This document shows positions 19,972-31,690 of a stretch of DNA of 64,000 bases, one piece after another. Position 1 is the stretch's first letter; each line of letters opens with the position of its first letter. Made by a program: the position numbers and the translations under genes. Below the pieces are notes generated by a model. That model saw only the letters and a program-made list of their open reading frames with translations, was not told where the DNA came from and did not search any database. Source of the DNA: Protonemura montana (taxonomy: Eukaryota; Arthropoda; Insecta; Plecoptera; Nemouridae); assembly GCA_947568835.1 (NCBI GenBank), contig OX387603.1, positions 16,268,651 through 16,332,650 of the forward strand. The letters run 5' to 3'.

Positions 19972-20950
19972 TTCTGATGCCCATATCAAAACTCAAATAA
20001 ATTAAATTTATTATATCTAATATACAATTACCTAGGTATGAAAAATGATTAAGGCACATCTCTCATTAGTACGTTTTCTTAACATTCGACGTCCAACTGA
20101 CGTGGCGGCCCTCTTACTCCAAATCGGGTGTTCGTACCCCAACTATTTTTGCAATAAATCTGCCCTCTAAACCCATGATTGTACAGGCAAGTGTGGTCAT
20201 TTCTTCGTTTGCGAATAGAGGTCTCCTGATCGAGGGGTAGATGTTTTTTATAATTATTGATGGCCAGTTGTTACAACTAAATAACTTTTTATGCCCAACA
20301 CCGTACCTAATATCGTACCTGATATCCTACTTAACTATGCTAATGCAGATGAGACGGATGGTTAGTGCAATTTGAATTAGTTTAGATTTGTCTTGATTTC
20401 TGTTGTGTTTATTTTAACTACTCGTTTTTTAGGAAACCTGCAATAGAAAAAATAAATGTATGGTTTTTTTTTAGATTTTACGACCACTCCACAGATACAA
20501 TCGAGAGATGTGTAGTGTTGATTTCAAATAACAAACACGCGTATTTTTTACTTTTTTGAATATTTGAAAAGAGTTGTTTCATTTATCTGTAGTGACACTT
20601 AAATTATACAGGTAACAAATTGTTTTGTGGTCTTATTGTAAATGGGAATCTAGCATCCGTACCCATAAAAGGAGGCACAGATTCATCGTTACTGTCTGGA
20701 ATAAAAATACTTTTGGCAAAATGATATATTTTTGTTACGCTAACCTTTTACTGCCCATTCTGTTGAAATACTGAAACGGGAATTTAAGAACGCTCCTTTT
20801 TATATTGTTATACTTTTCGTTAACATTTTATCTTGAAAAAGAAAATCCACAGCAAATCCAAATCCACCTACAAATCAATGGTAATGGATGTATATCCTCA
20901 ATGTGAGCACAAAAAGAATATGCTTCTCTTTTAAACACACAGACTAGCCC

Positions 20951-21248
20951 ATGGAAGAAGATACCAGCCCCATGACTGCCACCCAGCATTGCTAACAACG
21001 CATGAGATTTCAATGACGGTATTTAAAAATACTTATAACTGCTAAATATTTTCCATGGTTGTTATAACTGATAAAAAATTTCAAAAATGCCTCGAAAAAA
21101 TAGCATCATTGCATGGAAAAAGCTTTAGTGTAAAAGCAAAATGCCAGACATCAGCGGAGATGATTTCTTGAGTTTTTTTTTAATGATAGTTGACCAGCAC
21201 GTCACCTCAAAACGACCGGTGGCGCCTCTGCCGAAAAGGTATGTTCGT
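20951..21248 (+). repeat. Dispersed repeat family B, copy 2
   Basis: It aligns along nearly its whole length with 9177-9484 in the same orientation. The best-conserved stretch is the right third (GACATCAGCGGAGAT through GGTGGCGCCTCTG and CCGAAAAG). Confidence 0.75.
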
Positions 21249-21646
21249 TCGCTGAACGGAGTATAAGTCATGATTGTTTTGAATGTCTGTCCCACGGTAT
21301 TCACCCTATCTCTAAGTGCCTTCTATCTGCCACAAATCGGCTTTATGTCATCCTAAGTACGAACCTGCTTAATAATTTTCATGTCTTTCAACTAGTTCTG
21401 TGTACCACCAAATAGCCGACAAACGATTCTCGTATACTAGGAGTTGTCAAAATATCGTGCATTGCTTGTGATGGTTATCCTCTAGCGTCCTGCCCCTCTT
21501 CATTTAGACATGGATTGCACATGTCTACTGATTTAGATTCTAGATATTTCAATCCACCCACATTATTATACACTATCACTTTGACGAGAACGTTCTCCTC
21601 TCGTGAATATACCTGTTTTGATTTTGACTCACACATGGCCAGGTTT

Positions 21647-21666
21647 TTGACAGGTATACCTGTCAA
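21647..21666. promoter_or_regulatory. Perfect 20-bp palindrome with two TGACAG half-sites
   Basis: TTGACAGGTATACCTGTCAA is its own reverse complement. TGACAG is the core bound by MEIS/TGIF-type homeodomain proteins, so a dimer site is possible, but there is no functional evidence. Confidence 0.4.
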
Positions 21667-22700
21667 GCTGACAACTGCTGAGTTTCTATCATTTTCTTCG
21701 CACGTTCTAACCAGAGTATAGGCATGCTTCCGTTGTTACGCGCGGCTTATTTACACTTGTAATTTTTTCACTTTAAGTTAGGGTGTAGCACATGAAAAAA
21801 GAGAGTAGGTCTAGGCATGTGAATTCTTGATTAAATTACGAATGCTGGGAATTGGCAGTACATAACAGTAAAATAGCAGCCAGGAGGGTTATTAATTAAA
21901 AAATCACATTCTCTTATTTTACAAGTCAATTATCGCGATGTAATGACTACTCTAAACAAGTGTATTCGTCAAAATTACGAAGTGAAAAAATAATAGTTAC
22001 ATGATCGTTACCCAGATTTCCATTATCCCTGATGTCAAAACTTTGCGTCGCTCAACTGTACCAATTCAATTGCTTGCTTTCATAGGTTAGAGGTTAGAGT
22101 ATTTTCAGGTCAGAACGCATTTCTGCCCCAACCGTCAACCCACAGCCTTGCTATTTCAAGGTTGGTGTTCGCCCCAGCTCTGTGACCTCCAGTCCGTCTC
22201 AGTAACTGTAACAGTTGGTGGCCAGTTTTCAGCAAGCATTGGTGTCTCTGTGTATGCTTCTTTTGAGATAGTTACAACATTGAAATTTATAAAAGTAGAT
22301 TCGACTATAAATTTAAATAAAAGTCTCACGAGTGTCGTTACATTGCCAGATCGTTCGTAACTTCTGTGAGGTTAGTTTCTGCAAAAACTGGATGATGAAA
22401 AAGAATCGTGATCAGCTAGAAATATTTTGTCTCCCAGCAACCCAAACTAATGGTGAGTACCGAGTATTACATATTTCCACTATATTTTATTTTCTCACAA
22501 GTGTACAAAATGTGTGATATTTCGAATGGGGTTGATTATGCTACTTAATTTCATTGCAAATGATATCTTTGCTAACCTCACTTTATGCACCTACGAGATG
22601 ATACTATACTTTTCGTGCTGCAATCGTTAGTATTAGATCCAGATCTAGAAGAACCTAGGTAGATACGTGAATAGGTGAAAAGGTGATAAAATAAAATAAA

Positions 22701-22830
22701 GTCGTACAAAAGAGATTGCATTCCCTTGCTAGGTCGTACCAAATACTCAAAGGTCGTACTCGCACCACCAGTACACAGTTATCGAAGTACACGTTATATA
22801 AACCCATTGGTCGTACATCACACGGTCGTG
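22701..22830. repeat. Cluster of GTCGTAC motifs
   Basis: Five GTCGT(A/G)C heptamers occur within 130 bases, three preceded by G as GGTCGTAC. Spacing is irregular, so this is not a satellite. Confidence 0.5.
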
Positions 22831-23929
22831 CCTAACGCATGGCCGGTAGGCGGACGTGTGGCCAGTACTCATGTGTATATATATAATGTACATACATGCA
22901 TTCATTGCTTGGGGAGTGGTGTGCTAGGGGGGTCAGACTCAATAAATAAAACTCACTTCTTCTTCTTCGGTGCAAGCCACATGTGTACCTATAAAACGGT
23001 GTAAATCAAGACGATAGTCTCGCTCTCTGCTGTCTTCTCACACCTTCCCCGATTTCACGCAGCCGGTAATCGGCGAACGAGCGTGCGTGAGCGTGCGCGG
23101 CTGTCTCTTGGACGCCCTATTCGTGCGTCTAAAGAAATGCGTGTCCCAATGACAGCTAAACACACGTGCGAATGTCTCAATCGTACGGGTTTAGATACTG
23201 CAGACCCAGGTTGTGAAGATGAGAATACGTTGAACTTGGACCACAGAAGGATTTCATAATTCCTGATCTGAGAGGCTGGGAATGCGTTGTTGATGGTTGA
23301 TAGGTGTATGCTATTATTTCGTCGGCGCTGGCGTAGAATTTAACATACAATGACTTCATACGACACCTTGATAGTGCGTCGTTGAATCAGGCTGAGTTTT
23401 CTAGAGATTGAAAATAGTAAACATCACCATCTAAGACGCTTTTGGAACGTTTTTCCAAATACTATAAGGGGTGCATAATGGTCAAAGGCTCAATAACAGT
23501 TATGTCTCGGTGTCTTGTTTGTAGGGGTTTAAGCTGGGGGCATAAACTAGAAACTAGGAAAATATAGCAAATCTGTAACCCCACGCTAAATACCTACGTT
23601 TGGGAACCGGAATTACAGCTTTCCAAATGAATGATTATCGGCATCTTCGACTAAAAACCCATTTTTATGCTTTCCACCTCATACGAAATCTTGTTCAACT
23701 ATTACCCCCCTGCTAAGGATGTATTACACACATCGTAATACAATTTTATCCATCACGTGTCAGCCGTAAAGCCTATGACAATGAACAATTGTAGAAAGTT
23801 TTGAACCCCCAGGTGAAACCTAATGTTCTTTTCCCTAGAATAATCCGAAAAGAGCACCACTTACTACTCTAGTCAAACGAATGAACATTTACTATAAAGT
23901 TGTTAATTGTCTTCATCACCTTCGGCTGG

Positions 23930-24110
23930 CTAGTGTGACACTGGTAAGGGCGAGTCGATCACGCCGTCGTGGGCGCCTCACGGGCCACCCAAGGGAGTCG
24001 CACGGGAGGTCCCGGCACCGATACCGGCCCCGGCGTCGGCAACGGACGTCGGCAAAGAGTTATGGCCGTGGAAGTCGAGGGGAGGAATATTTCCGATGTC
24101 ATTAATACAT
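23930..24110. other. GC-rich island
   Basis: It is rich in CpG (GGCACCGATACCGGCCCC, GGCGTCGGCAACGGACGTC). The open frame across it does not resemble a known protein. Confidence 0.4.
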
Positions 24111-24867
24111 ACCGTGTTGCTAGTGTGACGCTGTAGTGTGATAGAAGCCTAATGTCCAGAGCGCTTCTGTGTTATTACGTTTTAGGAATATATGTTGGTG
24201 GTCATTCGAACAATACCACTGGACGTATTATCTAGCACCATGATGGCCGCTCTAGGTATTTCCACAGAGAACTTTTCATGCACCTATCCAATAGTCAGAG
24301 CATGGCCAACTAGAAAGAAAAACTGCTAATAGATTTAATTGTACGGGAAGTTTATTTTTCTTTTATGTGGAGATGGTATTCATTTGTGGGTAACTTTAGC
24401 CTAAAAAACATAGTTTGCTTATTTAATTGGTTAGATTTTGTCGAGTCCTTACATGAAAGCTGGAAAACTTATTTCAGTTCGCTGAAAAATGACTCAAAAC
24501 CACATCGCTAACTATTGAATGCATTTGTTATCAAACCTCGGTCTCTATTTATTGCGTCTCCGATTAATGATTACAAACTGAAAAGACTCAGAGACTTGTT
24601 TAGAATTGTTTGTGCAAATGACAGTAAGTTTTGTGGTTCCGATAAGAGCCCATAGGTCGAGGGAGGGTTGATGCATCGCAATAATTTTGGAGATAAAACT
24701 TGAAATGTCAATACAAAACCACGTCCGCGAACTGATTTGCGGTCCAGCAGAGATTGTCTCATTCGTCAGCCGAGCATGATATCTGACGTCATGGTCACGG
24801 TCTAGTTTCAATCTCTTAGATCGGAGCAAGTACTTTCTTATCTTACATCGGCTTCCATGTCCCTCTA

Positions 24868-24939
24868 GCCGTGATCGTATAGTGGTTAGTACCCTTCGTT
24901 GTGGCCGAAGAAACCCCGGTTCGAATCCGGGTCACGGCA
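24868..24939 (+). tRNA. tRNA-His: tRNA-His (anticodon GTG)
   Basis: A full cloverleaf folds. Acceptor GCCGTGA pairs with TCACGGC plus discriminator A; anticodon stem CTTCG/CGAAG closes loop TTGTGGC with GTG at 24901-24903; T stem CCCGG/CCGGG closes loop TTCGAAT. The internal A-box region (GTATAGTGGTTAG) and B box GGTTCGAATCC (24918-24928) are intact, and a nine-T run follows directly. The gene has no intron, as usual for tRNA-His. CCA is not encoded. Confidence 0.97.
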
Positions 24940-24943
24940 GGGA

Positions 24944-24952
24944 TTTTTTTTT
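24944..24952 (+). terminator. RNA polymerase III T-run terminator of tRNA-His
   Basis: Nine consecutive T four bases past the tRNA discriminator base, as expected of pol III termination. Confidence 0.9.
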
Positions 24953-25888
24953 CACCACAATTTAGGGGTTGCTTATCTTTGGTCATTTTGCTTTATGTGG
25001 ATCGACGCCGATTCTCAGTCTATTAAAACACATCATCTTTCGTGATTTTGCTGTTTTTCAACTACACAATAATTTTTCGAGGGAAGTTAAAATTTCGCAT
25101 TTTACGACATTTTTTGTTTGAGTAAAGAAAAAAATCCTAGCCGAATTACAGGCGCCGACAAACTTTGCGAGTGAAATAACATGGCATATTTAGGGATAAA
25201 TGCTTTTAACTGTTGATAGCACTGTACCTCAGTTCAGGCAAGGTGTTTGCCTAAATTTTAAACTTATTGGATAGATTACCAGTTTACACCTGTTTCACCT
25301 AAAGCGTTTCCTCGTCGGAAAATCGCCTCTACCCGCCGACATGAACGTACTACAGAACTTCTCGCACCGTTTTCGTCTTCAATACTTTCGGAAAGTGCTC
25401 ATCGAAAAAGCGCTGCCTTACACGTAGATTTTGGAAAATGCAGCCTACTGCCATTCAGCTATGTAAGGCATACATGACATAATGACCGTCCGCGAGAAAA
25501 CCATGCGTTGCCACTGGGGCACTGTCAATACTATAGGTCGTTAAAATGAGAGGAATTATAGTGTGGTTGTCGGGAAGTGCTCGCAGAAAAGCGCCGCCAT
25601 GGCTGTCAATTTTGCCGACAGCCCGTTTAATGACCGGTTGTGGTTAGCGTAAAGCTTACACGGCGGGCCCTTTTTGTAATTTTTATGGATTTTGAATCAA
25701 TCTGTGGTTGTCGTGGGATCTTGGGAATACCGTATTAGGCGAAAGTACGCGTTGCAGTATTTTATTACAGAGAAATTAGATACGCTGCAATGGCTAAACG
25801 TCGTGAGAATGAAAGCTAATTGTCTTCAGAAGAAAAAAATCTGATCTCTAGACGAACGGCTTTCCACGTCTAGCAATTATTTTGATTT
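24953..25888. other. AT-rich intergenic DNA
   Basis: I see no gene, RNA or repeat that I can support between the tRNA terminator and the first 5S-SINE. Confidence 0.6.
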
Positions 25889-26225
25889 ACGACGTGTTTC
25901 ACGTGATGGAAACACCGGTTCTCGCGAGGTCACCAAAGTTAAGCAACACCGTGGTGAGTTGGGTGTTGGGTTGGGTGACCACCACTACTGTTCAATGTTT
26001 GGGAGAAAGGTAGTGAAAACATTTGAACTAACTCACATTTGATGTCAATTTCTCGACGGAATGTATCGCCAAAGTTAAAGTTGTGTCGGTCATTGGTGCT
26101 TATTTACATGCCGGCACCGGAATATCCTCTTAAGCTAGGCTAGATTCATCATCGTTTTCATGGACGCTTTTAGACCAGTGCCACAGAGTGTGCTAATAAA
26201 TTGTATAAATCAAAACTGCTCGACC
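25889..26225 (+). mobile_element. 5S rRNA-derived SINE, copy 1
   Basis: GATGGAAACACCGGTTCTCG, then GTCACCAAAGTTAAGCAACA, then TTGGGTTGGGTGACCACC follow 5S rRNA order and spacing. Downstream parts seen in copies 2 and 3 remain: GCTAGGCTAGATTCATCATC and TTTTAGACCAGTGCC. The central body is shortened or diverged, so this is an older copy. Ends are approximate. Confidence 0.8.
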
Positions 26226-28480
26226 TGCCTTCCTTGCACTACCACAAAATCTTACTTCGCCCAATTTTCAAGTCGCCTTCGACCTCTGAAAGCCACAACC
26301 CCCTCACATTTTGGACGGCTATCGTCAACTTCGACGTCAACTTCAACGTCTTCTAAGTCAGCGACGACCGCGGCTAAGTGCTCTCCCCGCCCTGTCCAAT
26401 AAGTCGTGAAACACCCACCTGACCACGCTCTCACTCTAGCAATTTTGCAAGTCGCTGACTGCGGCCTTGTCCATCTCGACCCCTGACCACTGACCCCCTG
26501 ACCCGGCTCCACCCCGCGGCCGGCCGGCACTCGCGATGGTGACCCACTCTTTGGTATCACGTGGTGGTCTCTGCTGTGTCCACGTACCGAGCAGATCCGC
26601 GAAAAGATCTTGAGATGAGCTTTAAAGAATCGTATGTGATATCACACAATTGTTTCTTAAAAAAAAATTGCGGACCTGAAAGTTGCAAGCCACGACCAGG
26701 GAGTTGAGACGGGAGATATAAAACGTTTTCTCACGTAGTGGAAAATGATAAATACCAAGAGAAAATGTGTCTAATGGATAAGAGATACTGCATATTAGCA
26801 GGTTGTTAGCGATATGATGTTTAATGCTACATTTATGTAGTGATGGTACCAGACTCTATCCGATGCACATGCTGTACCTTTAAGTAGAAGCATTGTTTAT
26901 CACGAATTTCTTAACCACCTGGCAATTTGCTTGTGAAATATATATTATTTTTGTCCTCCCATAATAAAGGAATTCTTCACGCTCGTTTCGCATTTCATAC
27001 TCACGCCTTCAAATGCATAATTTTATTCTAGATTACAACGCATTCCACGTCAACACTACATAAGCTTCACCGCAGGTGTAATAGACTAAACGTATTTAAT
27101 GGAAATCTGCCACAAAGGCGTGACGCTAAATTGCAAGGCAGCTTTTCCGGTGCACCCTTGCGTGCAGCTCAATTTCTTCGGGGTATGAACGGGTGGTTGT
27201 GTGATAACGTGAGCAATTGGATCATGACATGAAGGCAGGTAGAAGGAAAAGCGTGGTGCTTTAAACGTTCCAGAAAATTACGAACTGGTGCAAGAGTTGA
27301 AATGGATCATGCAATATTTCTGGGAGGGGGGAAACATTTTATCCCGAGAAAAAAACCGAATCTACATTTTTACTGGCTCTTGTTTTTTTTCTCTCAGCTT
27401 TTTTCTTTTACGACTAAGTTTATCCTTAGTGTGAAACATATTAGTTACAATGATCTTATTTCACAGTTTTATTTTCCTCATTTGACATAAGATTAAATCT
27501 TCAAGAATTCGCTTACATTTACTTCATTAATTAAGAAGTAGATATCCTTTAACTATCCAAACCAAAAGGGGGCGGATGCAAAGAATTGGACCTTGGACTA
27601 ACTAGACGTCTCAGCACCCTTTCAACATTTGGGGCACATGACGTAAATTTACTTGCGACCTATCACGTACAAAGGTCAGCCACGATGAGCAGCAAAAGCC
27701 TGCGTCAATGTCACCCAAAATCTTTGCTATCGCACTGACCACGACAGAACATAATTGACGCCCCCATTAATTCGAGTTTGTAAAACTCGGCTGGTTTGCA
27801 CGTTCATTCACACTCTTGCTAGTTATTGTACAGTATTTTAAACACACTTTCGATTTCTGTGATCAGTTTTTGTGACCAGACTAGCTGGCAGGCATCCCGA
27901 GTCAGTGTACGCTGACAAAATAAAGTCACCTCTCATTACAGTCAGTGGTGTAGTGCTGGGTAAACGACTTATACCCACCTTTTATTATTCAGTTAAGCGA
28001 ATACCCGCGATTAAATGAAAGTAATACGCTGATGAAAGCATAGTTCTGCGCTGTAAAAATAATTACGATCACTTGTAATTCGTGGTTCCTTGATTTAAAG
28101 GTTGTTGTTTAGAATTTAAAAATAAAGGGTTGCGAATTTTGCTAATTCGATGCAGCATTTATGACAATACATTCCGACTCCCTCAATGCATAAAGCACCC
28201 ACGATTCAATATGGAAACGTAAATAATGGATTTCCAATGTGCATTAGAGAGAAATGAGCAGTCAACAACGTAATCCTACTTTACCAAGACGCCATTTTAC
28301 CCTTAGAAAGTAGAGTTAGTTTACATGTTTTAAGAGAATCTACCATATTTCAAACTGTCCAACGAGTCTTTAGTCCCCTCTGGGAATGGAAAGTAACTCT
28401 AAGACACGTCCAGCTTGCATCAAGTAGAAATACTTTCTGTTAAAACCATTAAAACTCTGTGACCAAAAACCAAACGCACC
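26226..28480. other. Intergenic DNA
   Basis: There is a C-rich stretch at about 26260-26540 with short simple runs (CTTCGACGTCAACTTCAACG), then AT-rich DNA. I see no gene. Confidence 0.55.
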
Positions 28481-29400
28481 CCTTGGGTCCTCCAGCGCCA
28501 AAATGTCGCCAGCGCCGCTTCTGAGTGTTGCCGCCGCAGCGCTGCGACTATCGGGGCTCCGTGACCGGCTCTCAGTGCCCGCGAAACAACCGACGACGCA
28601 TCATCTCCGCAGCGTTGCGTCCCTCCTACGCTAAGACACGTGCTGGACCGATCGCCACTGTACTTTTAGCTGGCAATCTAACATAGATCTAGAGCCACTG
28701 GGAAATTAGCTTTATTGGTGCAGTTAATTTGCGGTTAAATAAAGAATTAAATAGTGTGATACGAAGACAAAATCTAGAAGGTTGGTGCACTTTGGAAAAA
28801 CTCACGGGCTTAAAGCCTGTAGGGCTCTGCTAACCGTTCTGTCAACAAACTCTTCCTTACGTTGATTTTGAAGAAAATGTCTAAAATAAGTTGAACGATG
28901 CTCCGCACGTAACGATTCATTAACTGTGTGGGTGAATCAAAAGTGACTGTGTTTGTGTGCGTGTGCTCTCGTGTGTCCGTGTTTAGTGGTTGTGGTGGGT
29001 TGCTTTTTTTCGCCGGTGTTTGTAAGTGGCCCGTCTTGTCTGCCGTGTGTCCCGCGATCGATCCCCGGCGAGCGCATCGGCCTGGGGCCACTGGGTCGTG
29101 ACGCGGCGCGGGCTATGCGGTATTCCACTGCCGGTGATATTAATAGAAGACATTGCCAGTGGCGGCTGCACCGAGCCTCGAAGCGGCGACCTGTCTTGCG
29201 CCGAAGACGTCGAGACGGGCGTCGCGAGCGACCAGTCGAGGTGGTAGACGTCGCAGTGGGAGACCGACGCTTCGGGAGTGCGGTTACTGGGCTTGACGTC
29301 GCTACGCACGGACGGCGACGCATGACACGTGATTGGGCGACCATGCGGCTTTAGCAACACATGTACATCACCAGGTAAATTGGACAAGTTTTTTAGTTTT
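28481..29400. promoter_or_regulatory. Two GC/CpG-rich islands, possible promoter or 5' exon
   Basis: Islands at about 28490-28640 and 28950-29360 stand out from the AT-rich flanks. The second supports overlapping open frames of about 130 codons on both strands, a composition effect; none looks conserved. A good donor, CCAG|GTAAAT (GT at 29375-29376), ends the island on the plus strand, which would fit an untranslated first exon. This is speculative. Confidence 0.3.
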
Positions 29401-31424
29401 TGGATTGGTTTGTTACGAATTACGTGTTAGACATCTGATGTCTTGCAAAAATAGTCTGTGTTTACTAAATAAATTATGGTCATCATCCCCCTAACACGTA
29501 TAGCAGTCAAACATTCTTTCCATGTTTTCAAAGAACATCGTCAAATGCAATTTGTTACTATAGGTACTGGCATAGAGATCGATTATATCTTTGTCTGGAC
29601 ATGTCCATTACTGTGACCAATGAAACATTTGTCTACGCGAACAATATTGATGTCACAAAAGATAACACGAATAGTTAACTCAGTAAATAACAGCTGTGTT
29701 TTATAAAATCAATCGATATGTTAACAAGATAGTGTACAACGTCGCATATAAATTACCCCGAGTGCATGAAAGTGGTTCATATTTTTTAATCAAGGTATGT
29801 CTATCACCAGGTATGGCGTGTTTGTTTAGTGAGCGTCCTGTACCTATCCAACTGAATTAGCCATTTATCAAAATCGCTGTGATTTAATTGTTTTTTGCAT
29901 GATTTTGATCTATATAATGTATAGGCTAGGCTGTATAACAATTTGCATAGACTAGGTACTATATTTCTCGCTGTAAACGAGCATGTAAGTGAGCGTTTCA
30001 CTTCGACGGGCCCATTTGAAATCGAAGAACTTTAACATAAGTGTTCGTAAACGTGACTTTTGAGCAAAACATCGACGTATCTGAATCATGGCAGCGACAA
30101 ATCTAGTACAAGCCGTGTGTCAAACTGTCGTTTCAGATTATTGTCGATGAATTTCCCATGGAGCACTTGTCATGTTTCATCGACGGTCGAGTGAAACCCC
30201 CTTGTTCAACGTTCACCGTTGATATCGAGCGAGGAAGTTTTAACCGTTTTACATTGTAGAATATTGTGGTAACTCCTCTGACGTTGCCGACATTTGGTCC
30301 TTGCTGACCAGTTCGGTAGTGAGACAAGAAGAAGCCCGTCTCGTTTCTTGCCGATATATTTTTTTATAAACACGTAACTGTTTTTTTTTATGCTTATAAA
30401 CTTGCTACAAATTTATTGAAATGTACGTATCGTTCAGTTGAAGACTTACATGAAATTTTATGAGTTACTGCAGAATGTTTTCTTGTATAATATGTTATGT
30501 CTCGTGCAACTATGACACGGTATAAGTGAAATGGATGGCTACATAATTTCGAAGTTATTTATTTCCTAGATGTAGGAAGACAGTTGGTCAACAAGGTGCT
30601 ATAAGGCTGAGATATGCAGGTGACTTTTTTTTCTGTGTTGTCTTCTGGTTGCTAGGGGCTCTTGAGATGCTGTTTTGAAACTCCGACATAACTGAAGCTA
30701 AAAATATAGCCATTCCGGAAGGTGAGGAATGGGAATTATCCCTGAAGTACCAACTGACTGCATTGCGGGGTATTTTTAAGATTAATCTCGACATTTTCTG
30801 AATGAATGAACCTGGCACGGTTTTGACTGCAGATGTTGGTACCATTGTTACAGGTTCTTGTAATAGAAATTACATTTTTTTGGCAAATTCAACAGAAGAG
30901 AGATTTCATTAGAGTAAAAAAAAAAAAAAATCGAAATCATAACTATTATAGAAAACTGGTTTATAAAACGCTGATGCAATCGTTCAGTTTCATGAAGCTA
31001 ATAAACTAAATCAAACTTCGTGTGGAAAGTTCGGGAAATTGCTGTAAAGTTTTCTGACTTCTGGTTCCACACGAAAGCGGCGTTAAAACATCGCGTGGTA
31101 ACAACTAATTTCCGTTCATGACGTTTCATGCCGAAATTCATCCGATCACCGTCGAGGCATCGATCTCTCCCACCTCTAGGTGTAGACAAGACGCCAGCTT
31201 CTGTTTGATTCTCACAAGAAATTGGAAGCATTAAAATTTTGTCGATAGGATAGGACTTAGAGTTCTCTTTGATTCAGAGCCAATTTCGAAAGGAACATTC
31301 CGGATTTTTCTGTTTGGCTACAAAAAGAGTGCAAACTCGTAACATTCTGTAAAAACTATACACTATACTGACCGAAATCACTCCATTATTTTCCTATTTA
31401 ATATTTCACATTCCAAACACCTAG
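29401..31424. other. AT-rich intergenic DNA
   Basis: I see no gene or recognisable element; only a short A run near 30918. Confidence 0.55.
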
Positions 31425-31450
31425 CCCCCCCCCCCCCCCCCCCCCCCCCC
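31425..31450. repeat. Poly-C run, 26 bases
   Basis: It is an uninterrupted C homopolymer directly bordering a GC-rich island. Confidence 0.95.
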
Positions 31451-31690
31451 TCCCCACCCTCTCCTATCCTAGCGACACCGCCAGACGCCCGGCGCCATGC
31501 GCCGCGACACAAGAGGAGACACGCTCTTACACGGCGTCGGCGTCGCGGCGCGGGCCGAGGTGATCTGCTCGGGGAAAAGTTGTTTGTCCGCCCACCCGTG
31601 AGAGCGGCCCACGCGAAGATGCCTCCGAGGCGTCGGGCGTCGGTGTTGGTGACGACGACACGGCGGCGGCATGTCGACGCGTCATCATAA
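31451..31690. other. GC/CpG-rich island
   Basis: It is dense in CpG (GGCGTCGGCGTCGCGGCGCG and GACACGGCGGCGGCATGTCG). No recognisable protein is encoded. It is a candidate promoter or enhancer. Confidence 0.4.

Larger units (their letters stand above)
19236..24867. other. Intergenic region between the PIR-1-like gene and tRNA-His
   Basis: There is no gene I can support. It holds a piggyBac-type MITE (19418-19971), dispersed repeat B copy 2 (20951-21248), a 20-bp palindrome (21647-21666), a cluster of GTCGTRC motifs (22701-22830) and a GC-rich island at about 23930-24110 bracketed by near-identical CTAGTGTGAC(A/G)CTG. Confidence 0.65.

Noticed and set aside
28937..29387. Frames of 133-135 codons on both strands
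   Set aside because: Composition effect of a GC-rich island; Arg/Ser/Thr/Pro-rich translations without recognisable motifs.
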